Source: Sternotherus odoratus (lineage: Eukaryota; Chordata; Testudines; Kinosternidae). Taken from it: DNA of 64,000 nt. The position numbers were made by a program, and so were the translations under genes. Location: contig JAVMKO010000003.1 in NCBI GenBank assembly GCA_032164245.1, positions 30,441,390 to 30,505,389 on the forward strand. Reading direction: 5' to 3'. The notes beneath the pieces were generated by a model, which searched no databases, was not told where the DNA came from, and saw only the letters and a list, made by a program, of their open reading frames with translations. Position 1 is the stretch's first letter. Every line of letters begins with the position of its first letter. Below, piece by piece: positions 1 to 12,876 of the stretch.

Positions 1-1110
1 GAAGGAGTTTCTGATCTGATGCCTCTCTGCTTCCCCAGAGAAAACACACACACACACACAAAGAGCAGGAACAAAGGCACACACACACACCCCAGATTGT
101 TTCCTTTGGTCAGGTGCTAACCAGATTATCTGAGCTTCTTAACCCCTTACAGGTCAGGAGGAATTGTATGGTTATGACAACATCTAAAGATATACATTTT
201 GAAAATCCCAGTAAGTGCTTATCTGTATCTTTATTAAAACCTAAATACTTTTACCAGGACCTGACTCTATAATCCTAAATCACTTTTGAAAATTGGATAT
301 AAACTCCTAAATCAGTTTGAGAAAAAATTTCAAATACATCTATTTTTTAAATCTGAATCTCTTTTCTTTCTAAGATTCTTCTATAAGTCTCTCTATCATA
401 CCTATAGAGTTTCAATAATATTCTATTTTTATAGCAATCATTTGCAAACTATTATCTTGTAAACACATCTTTATCAATTTGTACATGGATATACTGATTT
501 TGGGGAGAATGTATTAAAACTATATTACTATTTATACCAGAGAGTGGCCAGGAAAATGGGAATGGTTTTTAAAAAGGAATTTCCCCAATGCCCCTGATTT
601 TCATCAAAACCACAGTTTGCATAAAATTTTCAAAACCATCTTAAACAAGTACCCAGAGCCCTGAGTGTAGTCAGCTTCGGAAAGTAGGTATTAAATGCTA
701 TGGTTCTGATCTGACAATGTTTTACATTCATGTTGCACAAGCACCAATGTCTGCACAAGAGCAGGGCAGAGGAGAATCAGGCTGTTTGTGTATGTGTGGG
801 TGCATGCTGATGGTGAAAGACCCATTTTGAAGACAGATTATGTGCCAGTGCATCTTAATTCATGGATTGGTGTATTGCTTATTGATTAATCTCTTAGACC
901 ACTGTAGTTGACAAGGGTTCTGTCTTCTTAGTGGCTACAGCCTCAGGAAGATTATTACCAATAGTATTCGACTGAGAGACCCAAAGAGCACGAGAAACAA
1001 TTTATCACAAGTCCCTTTATTAACAAATTCACTAAGCATAGTCCCACAAACTCTGAAATACAACAGTAGATAGGGCTGAATGTGTTGTACTCTCTCTCTC
1101 TTACAGCTCC
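1..1110. other. Intergenic DNA, two short CA tracts
   Basis: Short (CA)n tracts lie near 45-60 and 78-90. The rest is AT-rich and non-coding in appearance. No exon, RNA gene or repeat family was recognised. Confidence 0.5.
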
Positions 1111-1118
1111 TGCTGGTA

Positions 1119-1236
1119 TGGTGACCAGATGTCCCGATTTTATAGGGACAGTCCCAATTTTTGGGTCTTTTTCTTGTATAGGCTCCTATTATCCCCATCC
1201 CCATCCCAATTTTTCACATTTGCTGTCTGATCACCC
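1119..1236 (-). mobile_element. Short TIR element (MITE), copy 1 of 3
   Basis: The ends are inverted repeats of the form ggtgaccaga / tctgatcacc. TA precedes the left end and TG (decayed TA) follows the right end. The interior reads 'gtcccgattttatagggac...gggtctttttctt'. It is the reverse orientation of the copies at 31309 and 59701. The core position filled by GT or GGGGT repeats in those copies holds a short ccccat repeat here. TA flanks would fit a Tc1/mariner-type MITE, but the family is not certain. Confidence 0.7.
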
Positions 1237-1745
1237 TGTCTGCTGGGGAAGGATGTAAATCATATTTCTTATCATCATCTTATTGTCATCATCACCAGTG
1301 GGTGTCATCTGGATGTCTCCCAAAGCATGTAAGCTGGGAAACCATTTGTATTATGTTTCATGCTGATGCCCATTAGGGTTTATACATATTTATGAAAGTT
1401 TCAACCCCTTTTCTTTATCTATACTTCTGCACTCCACTTGGGGTGCCCAGTTTTACATAGGCTAACTTGTTAGTTCCACTTGTTATACTCATGAACATTT
1501 ACAGTACTCAGTCATCAGAACAACTTTTGGTTAGTACATTGTGATACCCCATGTGTGCAAAAAACCCACAAATACTTCAACTGGCTTGAACAGGTGCACT
1601 TCAATAGATATTTCCTAAATATCAGCAGTTAACACATCTATTACTATAACTGTTTTATCTTGTGACATAGGGTCACTCAGCAGTTAGCTACCCATGTCAG
1701 CCTATCTTTAGGCCTGAGGCCTTGTTTGCCTAAACTTAATATCTT

Positions 1746-1802
1746 AGGGTATGTCTACACTGAAATTAAACACCAGCAGCTGGCCTGTTTCAGCTAACTT
1801 GG
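1746..1802. mobile_element. MITE end fragment
   Basis: The segment begins ttagggtatgtctacactg, a terminal motif shared with several elements in this window. No matching right end was found, so it is truncated. Confidence 0.4.
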
Positions 1803-3815
1803 CAGGGATTTCTGCCCCATCCCCCCAACTTTTCCCAACACCTCTCCCCTCCCCAGTTTTGTGAACTAGTTACACGTAGTGTTGCCAATTTAGTGATTGT
1901 TTGGAAATTTGAATTGAAATTGAAACATTAATACACACTTTAAAAGCATATAAAGTATCTAATAAAATATGTGTATCTGAAAAAGTATAATAGATTTGAA
2001 AAGTATGAACACAGACTAGCTTCCTTATACAGCATTTGCTTTTTGTGACAATGTCAGTGCATTCATTTTGGTGATGTTGGCCAACCTAATAACTTCAAAT
2101 TATGATTTGTAAGCAAAGCCTAAATGAGGTCTCCCTGACAGCTCGTGATAAGATGGGGGCTGGAGGGTAAGGCTTCAAAACCAGATTGTATTTACATTCA
2201 CACCTAATCTACCTATCCAGCAAACAGAGCTGTGTTGCTCAAGTGATAGATTTTGGCCAGGGTTGGGTTACAAATCACTTGAATGTGGGCGGTAATGAAA
2301 TGTTGTTATTGGATGAGTAAAGGGCAGTAGAACTGTACTTAGCCTGTGCTGATTGAGGGCATCAAGAGAGAGGTTGAGGACAGGTGGTTTGCTGCCCCAT
2401 CCCATGAAAAATTACAGCACAGACACAGGCAAAGGACTGCCCATAAATATATCCGCCTCAACCCCCACGCTCCTCAGCAGCCTTGAGAGAGGCAGAAAAT
2501 ATGGGCTTTGCAGTATGCCTAAAGCAAATCCAGGCTCTGGCAATTCATTCTGTGGGAGGAGAGTTCCAGGTGAACCCCATACAAATTGCTTCCGTTCATT
2601 TATATTGAGAGAGCTCCAGCTCAGTCACCTTTTCTGATTTCAATTATGGCCGTACCTCATGGGGAAGAGTCTCAAACCACTGTGGGCTTTATAGCATTAC
2701 ACTTGAATTCCATCTGGAAGCTCACAGGAAGTCCATGCAAATACAGAGCACTGGTCTAATGTGCTCTCCCTATGTGTAATTCTACTTAATATGCAGGCTA
2801 CAGCCTTCTGCCCTGGCTTCAGCTTCCAAATATTGACAAGGTAGAGCCCCATGTAGAGCATATTACACCATTCCAATCCTGAGGTGACAGAGGCACAGAT
2901 GAGTGCGACAAAGTCCATGTCATGGAGAATATATCTCACTTGTCTTGCCAGGTGCAGATGGGGGAGTGGGGAGTGTGCTTTGGACTACAGCTTCCATGTG
3001 GGCACCCAGGAGTTGCCCAGGGTCTAACAACCACCCAAAAATGTTAAGTTCCTTTCAGCTGCTTCCACCTGCTCACCTACATTATCTCAGTCTTGTCTGG
3101 CATAACCAAAATCTGCATGATATATATATGGCCAGAAATCCCACTCTACAACTTGTATATCACTGCCTTGAGGAATGTCAAGATAAGAGGTAGCCCCTTA
3201 ATGCTTCAGAACCTTACTGGGCTGCAGATCTTCATTTGTACCCAGACTAGTATTGGGCACTGTGTATTGCAGGTATCATATCACCTATTGCCAGGGAAAC
3301 TGCAGGAAGAACTTAGGTAGGCACAACATAATTTCTCAATATAAATTGGGCCAGGATGCCAAAACCGAAGGCTTTAAAAGGTGTGGAGGTATTTCTAATG
3401 AGAAAAAGTGGTCAAGAGCTCTCCTCTGAAAGACAGCACTGCCAGCAACGGTATATATGTCGTTGGTTCAATTCTGATTTAGGGTCTGATCCCGAGAGGT
3501 GCCGGGCACCTACAACTGACATTCACATAAATGGAGCATGTGAGCACTAAGCGTCTCTATGAATTAGGTCTGTGGAGGGAAGAGTGCTACCTAGTGAATC
3601 ACCCAAACAGGACCCCCTAGGAATTCCTTGGGGGGCTCCTATATTGACAGTGACTCTGGTTACCATACAGTCCCATGCTAAAGTGTCATTGCTAAATTCA
3701 ATTAAATCTTAATTAAATCTACTCAGATTCTTATATACAATAAAAATAGGCATTTCTAAAGAAATTATTGAAAAACATATATGCAACACAATCACATCAT
3801 GAGTGAGGTATGATG
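1803..3815. other. Intergenic DNA, nothing recognised
   Basis: Open frames here are short (up to 96 codons), overlap on both strands and carry no domain I recognise. No repeat with clear ends was seen. Confidence 0.5.
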
Positions 3816-3817
3816 TA

Positions 3818-3899
3818 GGGCCAGACTCTGATCTCATTTAAACTAGTGTAAATACAGAGTAACTGTGTGTTGAAGCCAATGAGATCAGAGTCTGACCCA
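3818..3899. repeat. Small palindromic repeat
   Basis: The left end gggccagactctgatctca and the right end tgagatcagagtctgaccc are near-perfect inverted repeats around a ~44-nt centre. This fits a small foldback MITE. Confidence 0.65.
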
Positions 3900-3900
3900 T

Positions 3901-5435
3901 TATCTGTATCTTTCCCTAGAGAGATTATATTCTTTGTGTTATTGGAGATGTAAGTTTTATTTTCATGCCAATCTCTTCTTTGGAATGGAACTAGAATTAC
4001 TTTCCGTTACCACAAGCCAACATGACTTATTACACAAAAGACCTGCCAAGAAAGAAAATGTATGTCACCTGCTTTATCAACTATCTCCCTCCAAAATGTA
4101 CTTCAAGGAGAATTTCAAGTACAGCAGTAAATTTATAGCAGTGATTTTTTATGTATCTGTTTGTTCGGTCAGAGATTATAGAGTTTTATTTGAGGAAGCA
4201 CTTTGTTAGTCATTGTTGATTAATAACATCCTCAGTTATACATCTTCAGGTCATAAACTTAACTTAACTGAGTAAATAAGTACAGACTGACTGTCTGGCC
4301 TGAAGGAATACTTTCCCAGTGAGAGAACTGGTTTAAAACTTGACTCATCTTTGTTGGCTATTATGCCTCAAAGATATGTACAAGGTTGGTTGCTTATTCA
4401 AAGATGAACTGAGGTAAGAAGGATCTGACATCATCAGTAGCATGTAGATTTTCCAGACATATTGCTACCCTCTAAAAAGTTGAACAAATATGCAATATTT
4501 TTATTTTAAAACAATATCTTTATTTATAAGAGTCAAATGGGAACTAGACTCTGTGAAACATACATACTCTGTTACTTTGTGGACGAGTTCTCTGTCTGTT
4601 TCCAAGTGTTCATCTATTTTAATAATGGTGTTAGACTATGCTTCCAAATAATGCCAGCTCTTATGTCGCACACACATTGATAAAACCTGATGCTGTGTTC
4701 AGAGTTTTGAGACCGTCATGATTTAGCTTCTAGACAGGTGGAAGATTTTAGCAGTCAATATAAATCATTTCAGCAGGCAAATTGTCTAAATAAATCTAAG
4801 TAACAACAACAAAAGGCAGTTGAAAGAGCCACTTAAAGACACGAGAAGGCATTTTTGAAAAATAACATTAGACATGAAGTTATCTATTACAAACATTTTA
4901 ATCTTAAAATATTGGGTGAGGTAGCCGGCACCCTTATGCCTGCATTTGAAGAAGGATCTGTGTATTCTCCCGATTAAGTTTCTTTTTAACTTATGTTATT
5001 TATGTTTTAAAAATTTAGGCCTCTGGTTCCTTGTTTGTTTGGTTACTGAATAGCTTGCTGGATGTCCCTTTTGGGCTCTCAGTGGATGAATTAGAATGTT
5101 AGTCCCCTCCTGGAAAACGGAGGGGATCTCCTAACAAGGACATAAAGGTAAAGGTGAGATAATGTTGAGATATTAATTAATATTCTTATACTTATTCATT
5201 ATTCTGCATTATTTATCTTTTCTGAGATGAATAAAAGAGAAGCCTGAAGGTCAACATAAGTATTAAAATGTTATTAAAGAGGAAGGTGATCAATTGTCCT
5301 TCATGTCCTCCAAGGGAAAGACAAGAAATAATCAACTTAGTTTACAGCAAGGGAGATTCAAGTTAGATGTTTGTGAAAACTTTAACTATAAATATGGTTG
5401 ACCGCAGGAACATAAGACCTAGGGAAGTTCTGGAC
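3901..5435. other. AT-rich intergenic DNA
   Basis: No gene or clear repeat was seen. A small 8-bp hairpin (tcccctcc...ggagggga) lies near 5103-5126. Confidence 0.5.
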
Positions 5436-5439
5436 TCCA

Positions 5440-5572
5440 TTACTAGAGGTTTAAGAACAAGTTAGGCAAACACTTGTCAGGGATGGCCTAGGTATACTTG
5501 GTGCTGGCATCAGTTCAGGAAGAAGGTCTAGATGACCTCTCAAGGGGTCTTCCAGCCCTATAGTTCTGTTTC
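5440..5572 (+). mobile_element. CR1-like LINE 3' end
   Basis: The text 'aggtttaagaacaagttaggcaaacac...cagggatggcctagg...gatgacctctcaagg...ttccagccctat' matches the conserved 3' end of sauropsid CR1 elements. The copy is 5'-truncated, as is usual for CR1. Confidence 0.8.
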
Positions 5573-5797
5573 AATAGACACCTCTTCTTCTACCACATCT
5601 ACCCTACTGCAATTATAATGCCTGCTTATATGAAAGAGTACTACACAGAAAAGGAGAGAAGACAAAAATAAGCTAACAGTGATGGATGCAGCTTTTGAAG
5701 TTCATCCCTTCATTTTGCATCAAAGCTACTTAATAGCTATTTGCACCTGTGCAGTCTGATCCTCACCATAGATCCTCACCATAAAATGTAGACTTTT

Positions 5798-5862
5798 CAT
5801 AGAATCATAGAAGATTAGGGTTGGAAGAGATCTCAGGAGGTCATTGAATCAATTTCCATTTA
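5798..5862 (-). mobile_element. CR1-like LINE 3' end fragment
   Basis: It begins with tcatagaatcatagaagat, the reverse complement of the CR1 terminal (attctatga) repeat, followed by 'agggttggaagagatctcaggaggtca'. It is a short antisense relic. Confidence 0.8.
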
Positions 5863-6137
5863 TTGATAGTGAATTCAACTGGTTTAAAGTGTTTCAGTGG
5901 AACAGTTTTCCACTGGAAAATGCAATTTTGTCTAAATAAAAATGTATTGCAGGAATTGTCAATTTCAAGAAATTTTCAGTGGGGAAAAATTCAAAACAAA
6001 TTGTTTTGATTTTTCTCATTTTGTTCCAATAGTGTCAAAATGTTCTTTTCGATGAGGTAAAATGTTTCATTTTGACTTTATCATTTCAATTCCATTAATT
6101 TCATTTAGACTTTATATTAAAACATGATTTTTATATA

Positions 6138-6880
6138 ATTTAAGGCTAGAAGATCATTTAGTCTGGCCTCCTATATTGTATATCACAGGCCATTAAATTT
6201 CACTGACTCACCCCTATTTTGAGCCCAGCAACTTCAGTTAAGCCAAAACATTTGAGTCCTCACGAGACTAAGGGCTTGTCTACACTGACATTTGATAGTG
6301 CTCTAATTTGCTGGCTCAGGAGTGTGAAAATCACCCACCTGAGCGCAACAAGTCTGAGCACTTTAAAGTGCTAATGGGGACAGGCTCCGAGCACAGTAGC
6401 CGCGCTCCCAGTGTTCGGAGCTAATCCACTCATGGAGGTGGATTACCAGGAGTGGTGGGAGAACTCTCTCCCAGTGCTCACACGTTCTCACAACAGGGCT
6501 TTGAAATTTCCAGTGTAGCCATGCCCTAAATTGTTGTGTGCCAGAGGCAAAGAAAAGGAGAGACTGAAGCACCATCAATGACTGAGGCAGGGAATTGACT
6601 AGGTAAGATATGGCCCGATGATCCTAGGAGTTAAACCATGCACCATGCTACAAAGAAAAGCGACCTACTTCCTCCTCCCCTGCACCTCACAATTCTTGAC
6701 AATCTGAGCTGGCAGAAAATTCCCTCCTGACCCCAAATGCAGTGATATCATAGTCCCTGAGCACATAAGCAGAACACACCATTTAAGCATCTAAGGAAGA
6801 GGATTGTCTGTGCCCACTGGTCCAACCCAACTGGTATCCCATCTCTAGCTGTGGCAGATCTCTCATGCTTCAGATAAATA
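6138..6880 (-). mobile_element. CR1-like LINE relic, split by a MITE
   Basis: 'ctagaagatcatttagtctggcctcctatat...cacaggcca' (6152 onward) and 'gcagaaaattccctcctgaccccaaat' (near 6712) resemble antisense CR1 sequence. The two parts flank the element at 6272-6526, so the MITE landed in an existing LINE copy. The subfamily is inferred from memory. Confidence 0.55.
6272..6526. mobile_element. Harbinger-type MITE with TAA target duplication
   Basis: The terminal inverted repeats are gggcttgtctacactg and cagtgtagccatgccc. TAA flanks both sides (6269-6271 and 6527-6529), the usual PIF/Harbinger target duplication. At 255 bp it cannot encode a transposase. Confidence 0.75.
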
Positions 6881-6898
6881 TGAGATTAGATTATAAAT

Positions 6899-7902
6899 AC
6901 GGCTGCAGATTTGTCCTAGCAAATTTAGTAAAAGTCACGATGTGGCAGGGCTGGGGTAAAACCCCATGAATGCCCTGCCCCTGCTGGCTCAGCCCTGCTT
7001 TCTGGCAGGAGGGCCAGGGGCAGAGGCTTGGAGCAGCCAGCAGGGAGTCCAGCTGGCAGCCCTAATGAGGGCTAGCTCACAGCACCAGGCTGGGCTAAGT
7101 GGTCACAGCTGAGGCTGCAAACTGAGGGGGCTAGAAAAGCCCTGAGCTTAACTCAGTTGGGAGGGGAAGCCAGGAAGGGGACAGGAGACTGTTGCCTCAG
7201 GGACTTGGAGACCCTGGAACCAGGTACAAAGAGGGTAATTGTTGGTGGGATAAAGGGAAGCACTTTCTTGCACTGATGTACACTGTAAATAAAGGACACT
7301 AGTGTGAAGCACCAGAAGAGGGTGTGAAGACTTTTATTTCTGTTATCCAGAAGACATGGCACAGGGAAAAGAGAGCAAGGCCTGAGTGGACCCTGTGACC
7401 CAGGTTTCATGCATTTTAATAATAATAATAAAAAAAAGTGCTGTGACAAATGAGGAGAAAGGTCACAGGGGACAATGGGCTGGAGAGCAAGCACTCCCAA
7501 CACTCACCCCACAGCAGCAGCTCCTGTAGCTCCTGTCAGGTAGGGCTGGGTCTGGATCCACACTTCAGGAATTACAACATGTCAACTGGGATCTCAGTCC
7601 CACTCAAATTTTGCCCATCCGTGCCACTGTCTGACCCCGTGTGTCAGATTGGAAAAACACTCACTCAAATTTGGCCTGGCTGACCTATTGTGATGATGGG
7701 GTGGCCAGACCAAATCTGAGTGGCTCTGCAAACCATGTGCTAGGTCAGAATGCCTAGATGAGGCATGGCTCCAAGGCCATGAGACAGTAGCCTTCTGCAA
7801 GGTGAGTATATAAAAGTTACAGACACAAAGACAAGTCATGGACAAAATGGGGAAAATCACAGTATCCTTGATGTTTTCCCCCACTGTGACTACCCTGCAG
7901 CC
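6899..7902. repeat. Composite repeat with ctgcag-type ends
   Basis: The left end (ggctgcagatttgtcc, 6901 on) and the right end (ctgcagcccta, ~7892-7902) are roughly inverted. The interior holds a GC-rich tract (~6945-7430) with 'gtaaataaagg' near 7287, which may be a separate LTR-like insertion. No target duplication was found, so limits and class are tentative. Confidence 0.35.
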
Positions 7903-7966
7903 CTAATTATAGTCATTATCAAATACAGTGTCACAGGGTACCTGCTCCCTGTGAATAGGGGGGGTG

Positions 7967-8185
7967 GGGGGGATAGCTCAGTGGTTTGAGCATTGGCCTG
8001 CTAAACCCAGGGTTGTGAGTTCAATCCTTGAGGGGGCCATTTAGGGATCTGGGGCAAAAAAAATCTGTCAGGGGACAGTACTCAATCCTGCTAGTGTAGG
8101 CAGGGGACTGGACTCGATGACCTTCAAGGTCTTTCCAGTTCTAGGAGATTGGTATATCTCCATTTATTTATTTATTTATTTATTT
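7967..8185 (+). mobile_element. tRNA-derived SINE with CR1-like tail
   Basis: A polymerase III A box (tagctcagtgg, 7974-7984) and B box (gttcaatcc, 8019-8027) form a tRNA-like head. A tail (ggactggactcgatgacc...) shared with CR1 3' ends follows, then an (attt)n end. AATAG occurs at 7954-7958 and 8186-8190 as a candidate target duplication. This is the layout of CR1-mobilised reptile SINEs. It is not a tRNA gene. Confidence 0.85.
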
Positions 8186-8190
8186 AATAG

Positions 8191-8665
8191 ACTAAGCCCA
8201 GCTCCCCTGGACTGGAGCAGGTGAGCCCAATCCAACTAATTAGAGGGGGCTGGGATACCCTGGGGCCTGTAAAAGGGCTTTTTGCAGGCTGCTGAGGAGA
8301 GGAAGGCCTGAGACAGGCTGAGTCCTGGGGAGGAGAAGCCACAGCTCCTGTAGTGGGTCTCTGGAGGAAGGGTTGAGCTTCAGGAGGGGAGCAGAGCTGA
8401 CTGAGGCTGGGAGGCTGCTGGACCTGGAGTGCCAGTGACCCCTGGGGCCAGGGACTGAGTTAAGAATATTTTCTTTGTTTGATAACCACCTGTTTAAAGA
8501 CATAGGCCTTCTTGAAAAGACTGGGCATGGTAGTTCATGCTTTGTAGCTGGGGAGATGCAATATGTTGGGTAATCCTGTTGTCCCCAAGGCCCATAAAGT
8601 AAGGGGATGAACAGGGGAATTTGTAGATTCATAGACTGTAAAATGGGCCCACCACAGCCATGCAG
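8191..8665. repeat. GC-rich repeat-like segment, unclassified
   Basis: Together with 'gtgtcacagggtacctgctccc' at 7928-7950 this resembles an LTR-like repeat into which the SINE inserted. Neither matching ends nor a polyadenylation signal could be fixed. The open frame on its minus strand (8240-8677) shows no recognisable protein. Confidence 0.3.
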
Positions 8666-8674
8666 CCCTATGCC

Positions 8675-8820
8675 CACCCAAAAGCTGGATTAAACCATAT
8701 CTCACAAAAATCTTTTCTTAAAGACTTGAAGTGATGGTCCACCACCTCCCTAAGTAAATGTCCAATGCTTAATCACTTTCATTGCTCAGAAATTGACATT
8801 TCAAAAACAAATTATGAATT
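8675..8820 (-). mobile_element. CR1-like LINE fragment
   Basis: 'acttgaagtgatggtccaccacctcccta...atgcttaatcacttt' resembles the antisense strand of CR1 upstream of its 3' end. Confidence 0.45.
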
Positions 8821-10396
8821 TTCCATAGAATAGAAATTTTGTTTTCCAAATGGCTCTAGTACTAAAACTTCTTTTCTTGCCTACGGCACCTGAATTTATA
8901 GGCAGTGTTGCAAAGTCTTGCAATTCTTTCATATGTTTGTTGTTGTTGGGTTTTTTTCAATATTTTAATGGTTTTTAAAAGCTCCAGCTCTTGGAGTCAT
9001 GTGAATGAGATAATCTCAGCTTTCACTTTTTAACAGTTTCTAGTTAAAAACTGTTGTAAAGAAAATCTTGAAAACATGACTTGAGTGTACCCTGAAGAAC
9101 AACAATGTAACTGTGCTTTTAAATCTCATGGTTTAAATCAGTCATGATTTTTGGAGGCCTGACCTTATTTTAGAATGTTTGGCATTGGCAATATTGTATA
9201 GGTAACTTTACCACTTGGTTTTGTCTTGCTGCCTGTTTGGAATTCCTTCAACTTTGGTGTTTTCAAAAAGTTTAATCATGTATAGTTGAAGTTACACCTG
9301 ACAATGAAAATTTTTTAACAGTCTTCAGAACCTATGCTGCATTTGAAATAGGCAAAGGCATACACTTGGAGTTCTGGCAAATATACAAGGAAGTGTTGAA
9401 TGAAATTTGACACCTGCACAGTTATAATGTCTTATGATGGCCAAGCCACTACTTATTTCAATTACACAGTATTCACTATTTTAATGGAAGCTACTCTAAG
9501 GACCATCTGGAAATGCTCCATGGACCACCGCTGGGCAATAGCACATAGTTTCAAAACCACTGGCTTAGACTATAATTATGATTGCAGTTAAATTTATGAG
9601 TTTGCAAATAATGGAGTGCTGAAGTTAAACCAACTGCAGGTGTGTAGCCTAACTGGAATATGGAATACTTAAGCAAAGGGCACAGCATGTAGAAGTGGGA
9701 ATAGAATAGAGAACATACCTATATGAATACAGCAATCTGCTATAGAGATAATGACATATGTAAACTATATTTTTTGTGCAGGATATTCATCTTGAGGAAT
9801 AGCATTATTATTTATACTACTGTTTGTGACGCCATGTGGATTGCCACGGACTCGCAGGGGCGAGGAAAAATTGCAGGCCTGTTATTTACCAGGTTGCACG
9901 TGGCAATAAACTATATAGGTAAGAGACGCAAGGGGAGTGTGGGTCAGGACGTGAGCTGCAGATACACACACACACACACACAAGTAAAAATTAATCAATT
10001 TAAAGTTTTACTGGGGATAATTACAAGGGGTAAGGGAGCAGTTTTTGATTAGCTAATAGACTTAATGAAACTTAAAACACACAATGACTAAAATACCTAC
10101 TAACAAAGATGCAGCATTTAGTAATAATTGATACTTACAAATACAAACCAACGCATAACACGACCGGTAAACGTAGAAGCTCTATTTGAAACACGTGAGC
10201 TGAGAGAGAGGCTTCGAGGTGATCAGGCTCGGTTACGTGGGGTACACGGGATACACGGATACACGGGATTCGTTTTCCTCTCTCTGTCTGCACATGGCAG
10301 ATAGACCCATAAGTACCAACTATGACATCACAAAAGTGTCATAGGGGACGGGGCCCAAAACTTGTTTGTGTTCACTTCTGATTGGCACAAGCAATG
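8821..10396. other. Intergenic DNA with a possible LTR-like block
   Basis: Positions 8821-9828 show nothing recognisable. From ~9829 to 10396 the composition changes: 'tgtttgtgacgcc' at the left, aataaa at 9905-9910, a (CA)n run at 9964-9982, repeated 'tacacggga' near 10243-10268 and 'aatgtttaca' at the right. It starts with TG and ends with CA, but no 5-bp flanking duplication was found, so an LTR is only a possibility. Confidence 0.3.
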
Positions 10397-10411
10397 TTTA
10401 CACCAAGTAGG

Positions 10412-10617
10412 GGAGCAGGTGCCTCAAAGTCTGGCTTCGCCCCCAAAAGGGGAGGAAATGCATATTGTTATAGAATGCACACAAAACTGAATGACAAAAG
10501 ACGAGGCCAGGGCAGGAGCAGGTGACCCAAAGTCTGGCTTCACCCCCAAAAGGTGAGAAAACGCACATTGTTATAGAATGTGTGCAAACCTGAATGACAA
10601 AAGAAGAGGCCAGGGCA
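10412..10617. repeat. Tandem duplication, 2 x 103 bp
   Basis: Unit 1 (10412-10514) and unit 2 (10515-10617) are both 103 bp. They start with ggagcaggtg and end with gaggccagggca, with about a dozen substitutions between them. The copies join without a spacer. An open frame on the minus strand across it is periodic only because of the duplication. Confidence 0.9.
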
Positions 10618-10699
10618 ATACCAGGATGGGCAAGTGTTACAGGATGCAGACAGGAACTCATCAGAACACTATAGTAGCATTTAAAGACCACCATTATGT

Positions 10700-12865
10700 T
10701 TGTATAGGGCCAAGCACATCATAAGAATCAATCCATGCCCTGTATAGCTCACAAAATAGACAAACACACATAAGAAATGTGTGTAGTGATTTTGTCTAAG
10801 GTTACAATAAGGCAGTAGTAGAAGGGAGACTAAAATCCAGGTCTTTCGAAGCCAAGGCTAGCAGCTGATTTACTAAACCATGTTATTTCTTTAGTAATTG
10901 ATATTAATATAACATCTCTGCAATATTCCTTGTTTGTTTTGTTTTACACATTTTAGTTGTTAGAGATATTTACCTCTGTTGTCTGTAAGTATGCATGTTA
11001 AATATACAAGTTCTGTAGCTGTATGGGGTTTAGATCTGATTTTTAAATAGAGGTAATACCACAAGTACACAGGGTACTTGTTCTACCCAAGAATATATAC
11101 ATATGTTTTATCGGCATTATAATAAAAAAATAAACACTCAGGTATCTTCTGCAGTATTGTTCTCCATGCATAGGTACTTTAGTGCTTGGTGTACAGATTT
11201 TATACAGGGATAGCTGATGCAGAATTGTCTGACTCAGCTCATTACTGCAGTTGTTGCTTAGTTGATATGAAAATGACAACTTTCTAGATCCACTATAGTG
11301 TAGTTTTAGTGCGAGGTGTTTAACATTTCTATAATAACCAGCTCCAGCTTCTACTCATGGAAAAGCAGAGGGAAGAAGCAGTTTTCTAGACAAACCGCTA
11401 GGTGTAGTTACAGTGTAAGACTGTGATTAGTGCAGGCTAAACTGATGTCTGTCTTCAGGAGAAATGTACCCTGGAATGCCAGGAGAGGGGGTGGGGTGTC
11501 AGCTTGTGGTTTTCAAGCGATATTTACAAACCTCTCGGTAAGGTACTGAGATAGGAACTCCTAATGATGCCCATAAGAAACTAGCTGATTAAGTATTCTA
11601 GTTATTTATTATTCATCCTCTTGGTTAATCTCTTTTCTTTTTTTTAAAAAAAAATTCCCTCTATGCCATCATGCTGCAAATTAACTTTTGCTGAGTAATC
11701 ACACCATGCCACTTATGTTGCTGCTGACCTCCATATAGTCTTCTTCCCCCTTTCCTTCCCTCCCCCCCATGTTGCATCATGTCGGAAATTTGTTTGGAAG
11801 CTCCCCAGGGCAAGGCTCCTGTGGTTTATCTGTAGCAGGAGGCACTCTTTTGGGTGATGTTGAAATACTAATACGTAAATAATGGTAAAATCCCAAATGT
11901 AGTAATGTTCTTTTGCTGAATGCAGAAGTGGAGTATCTCCAGTGGAAGAAGCTAATGTTTAAATGATCTAAATGGTGCATGAGAGCCTTGCATGGTTACA
12001 TGATTATAGTTCCTAAATCTTCAGGCCAGAGCCTTGGCTGGCATAAATTCAAGGGAGCTGCAGCTATTTACATCAGTTGTGGGTCTAGCACAATATGTCT
12101 GTTTGTGTGGAATCACCTGGTTAAGAAAACCAGAACTTAGAAAAAGCATCTTCCTGTCAGTGATCGGGATAAAAGGGCTGTAACCTAGCAAAGGGCCATA
12201 TTTTATCTTGTGGAGTGAAGATTACAGAATCAGATCCAAAAGGAGAAAATGATTTGGTTCCACCAAGGCCAACAGAAAAAAAAATGTCTCATGCTAGAAA
12301 CTTCTACAATAAATATTAACAAAAAGGCCAGAGATCAGCTGGTTTGTTGCCTTGGCTCTTCAGAACGATGTTTCCTGCCACTAAGGCCTAAATCATTCCC
12401 TAGTTTCTGCACTAAACCCAACTGACCAGGCTAAGCTGATGGGTTCACTGTGGTAAGGAAGGGGATGGAAACCTTCCTCCAGGCTGTGGAGGAGCAGCAG
12501 CAGCAGAACTGCTCTCTGGGTGCTACTGTGGCCTAGGGATTCATTAGTTACTGTTTCCGCTATAACCCCTGGCTCAAACAAATTAATAGCCTATCTTCAA
12601 GCTTTCACCCCACAAAGGGAGTTGTGTGGAAGTGCCCAAGTTCTGTTATTCCAATGCAGTAGAACCGCAATAGTTTTGCTGTAGGGAAGGCCCTTCCTGG
12701 CCATAGAGGAGGGGTTAGGATTTGTGTCCAAGGAATGTGATTCCAAAAGAGCGGGGGGAGGAACTGCTGCATTATATTATTTGACATTGTGTGGCATGGC
12801 TCAATCAAAAAGTCAGTGTGTGATGTGCCTGTAGATTTACTATCAGGTTTGCAGCATCCCTCTAA
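10700..12865. other. Intergenic DNA, nothing recognised
   Basis: No exon, RNA gene or bounded repeat was recognised. There are short homopolymer runs near 11635-11655 and 11761-11768. Confidence 0.5.
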
Positions 12866-12876
12866 ATGCTGTAAAG

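Noticed and set aside
935..1204. Short frame sharing a ~20-residue peptide with one at 31347-31532
   Set aside because: Both come from copies of the same TIR element; the shared peptide is shared transposon DNA, not a gene family.
7967..8040. tRNA gene
   Set aside because: A and B boxes are present, but the head is followed by a CR1-like tail and (attt)n, as in a SINE.
9829..10396. LTR of a retroelement
   Set aside because: TG...CA and AATAAA are present, but no flanking 5-bp duplication was found; kept only as a possibility.
10412..10617. CRISPR-like repeat
   Set aside because: There are only two long units and no spacers, in a vertebrate genome.
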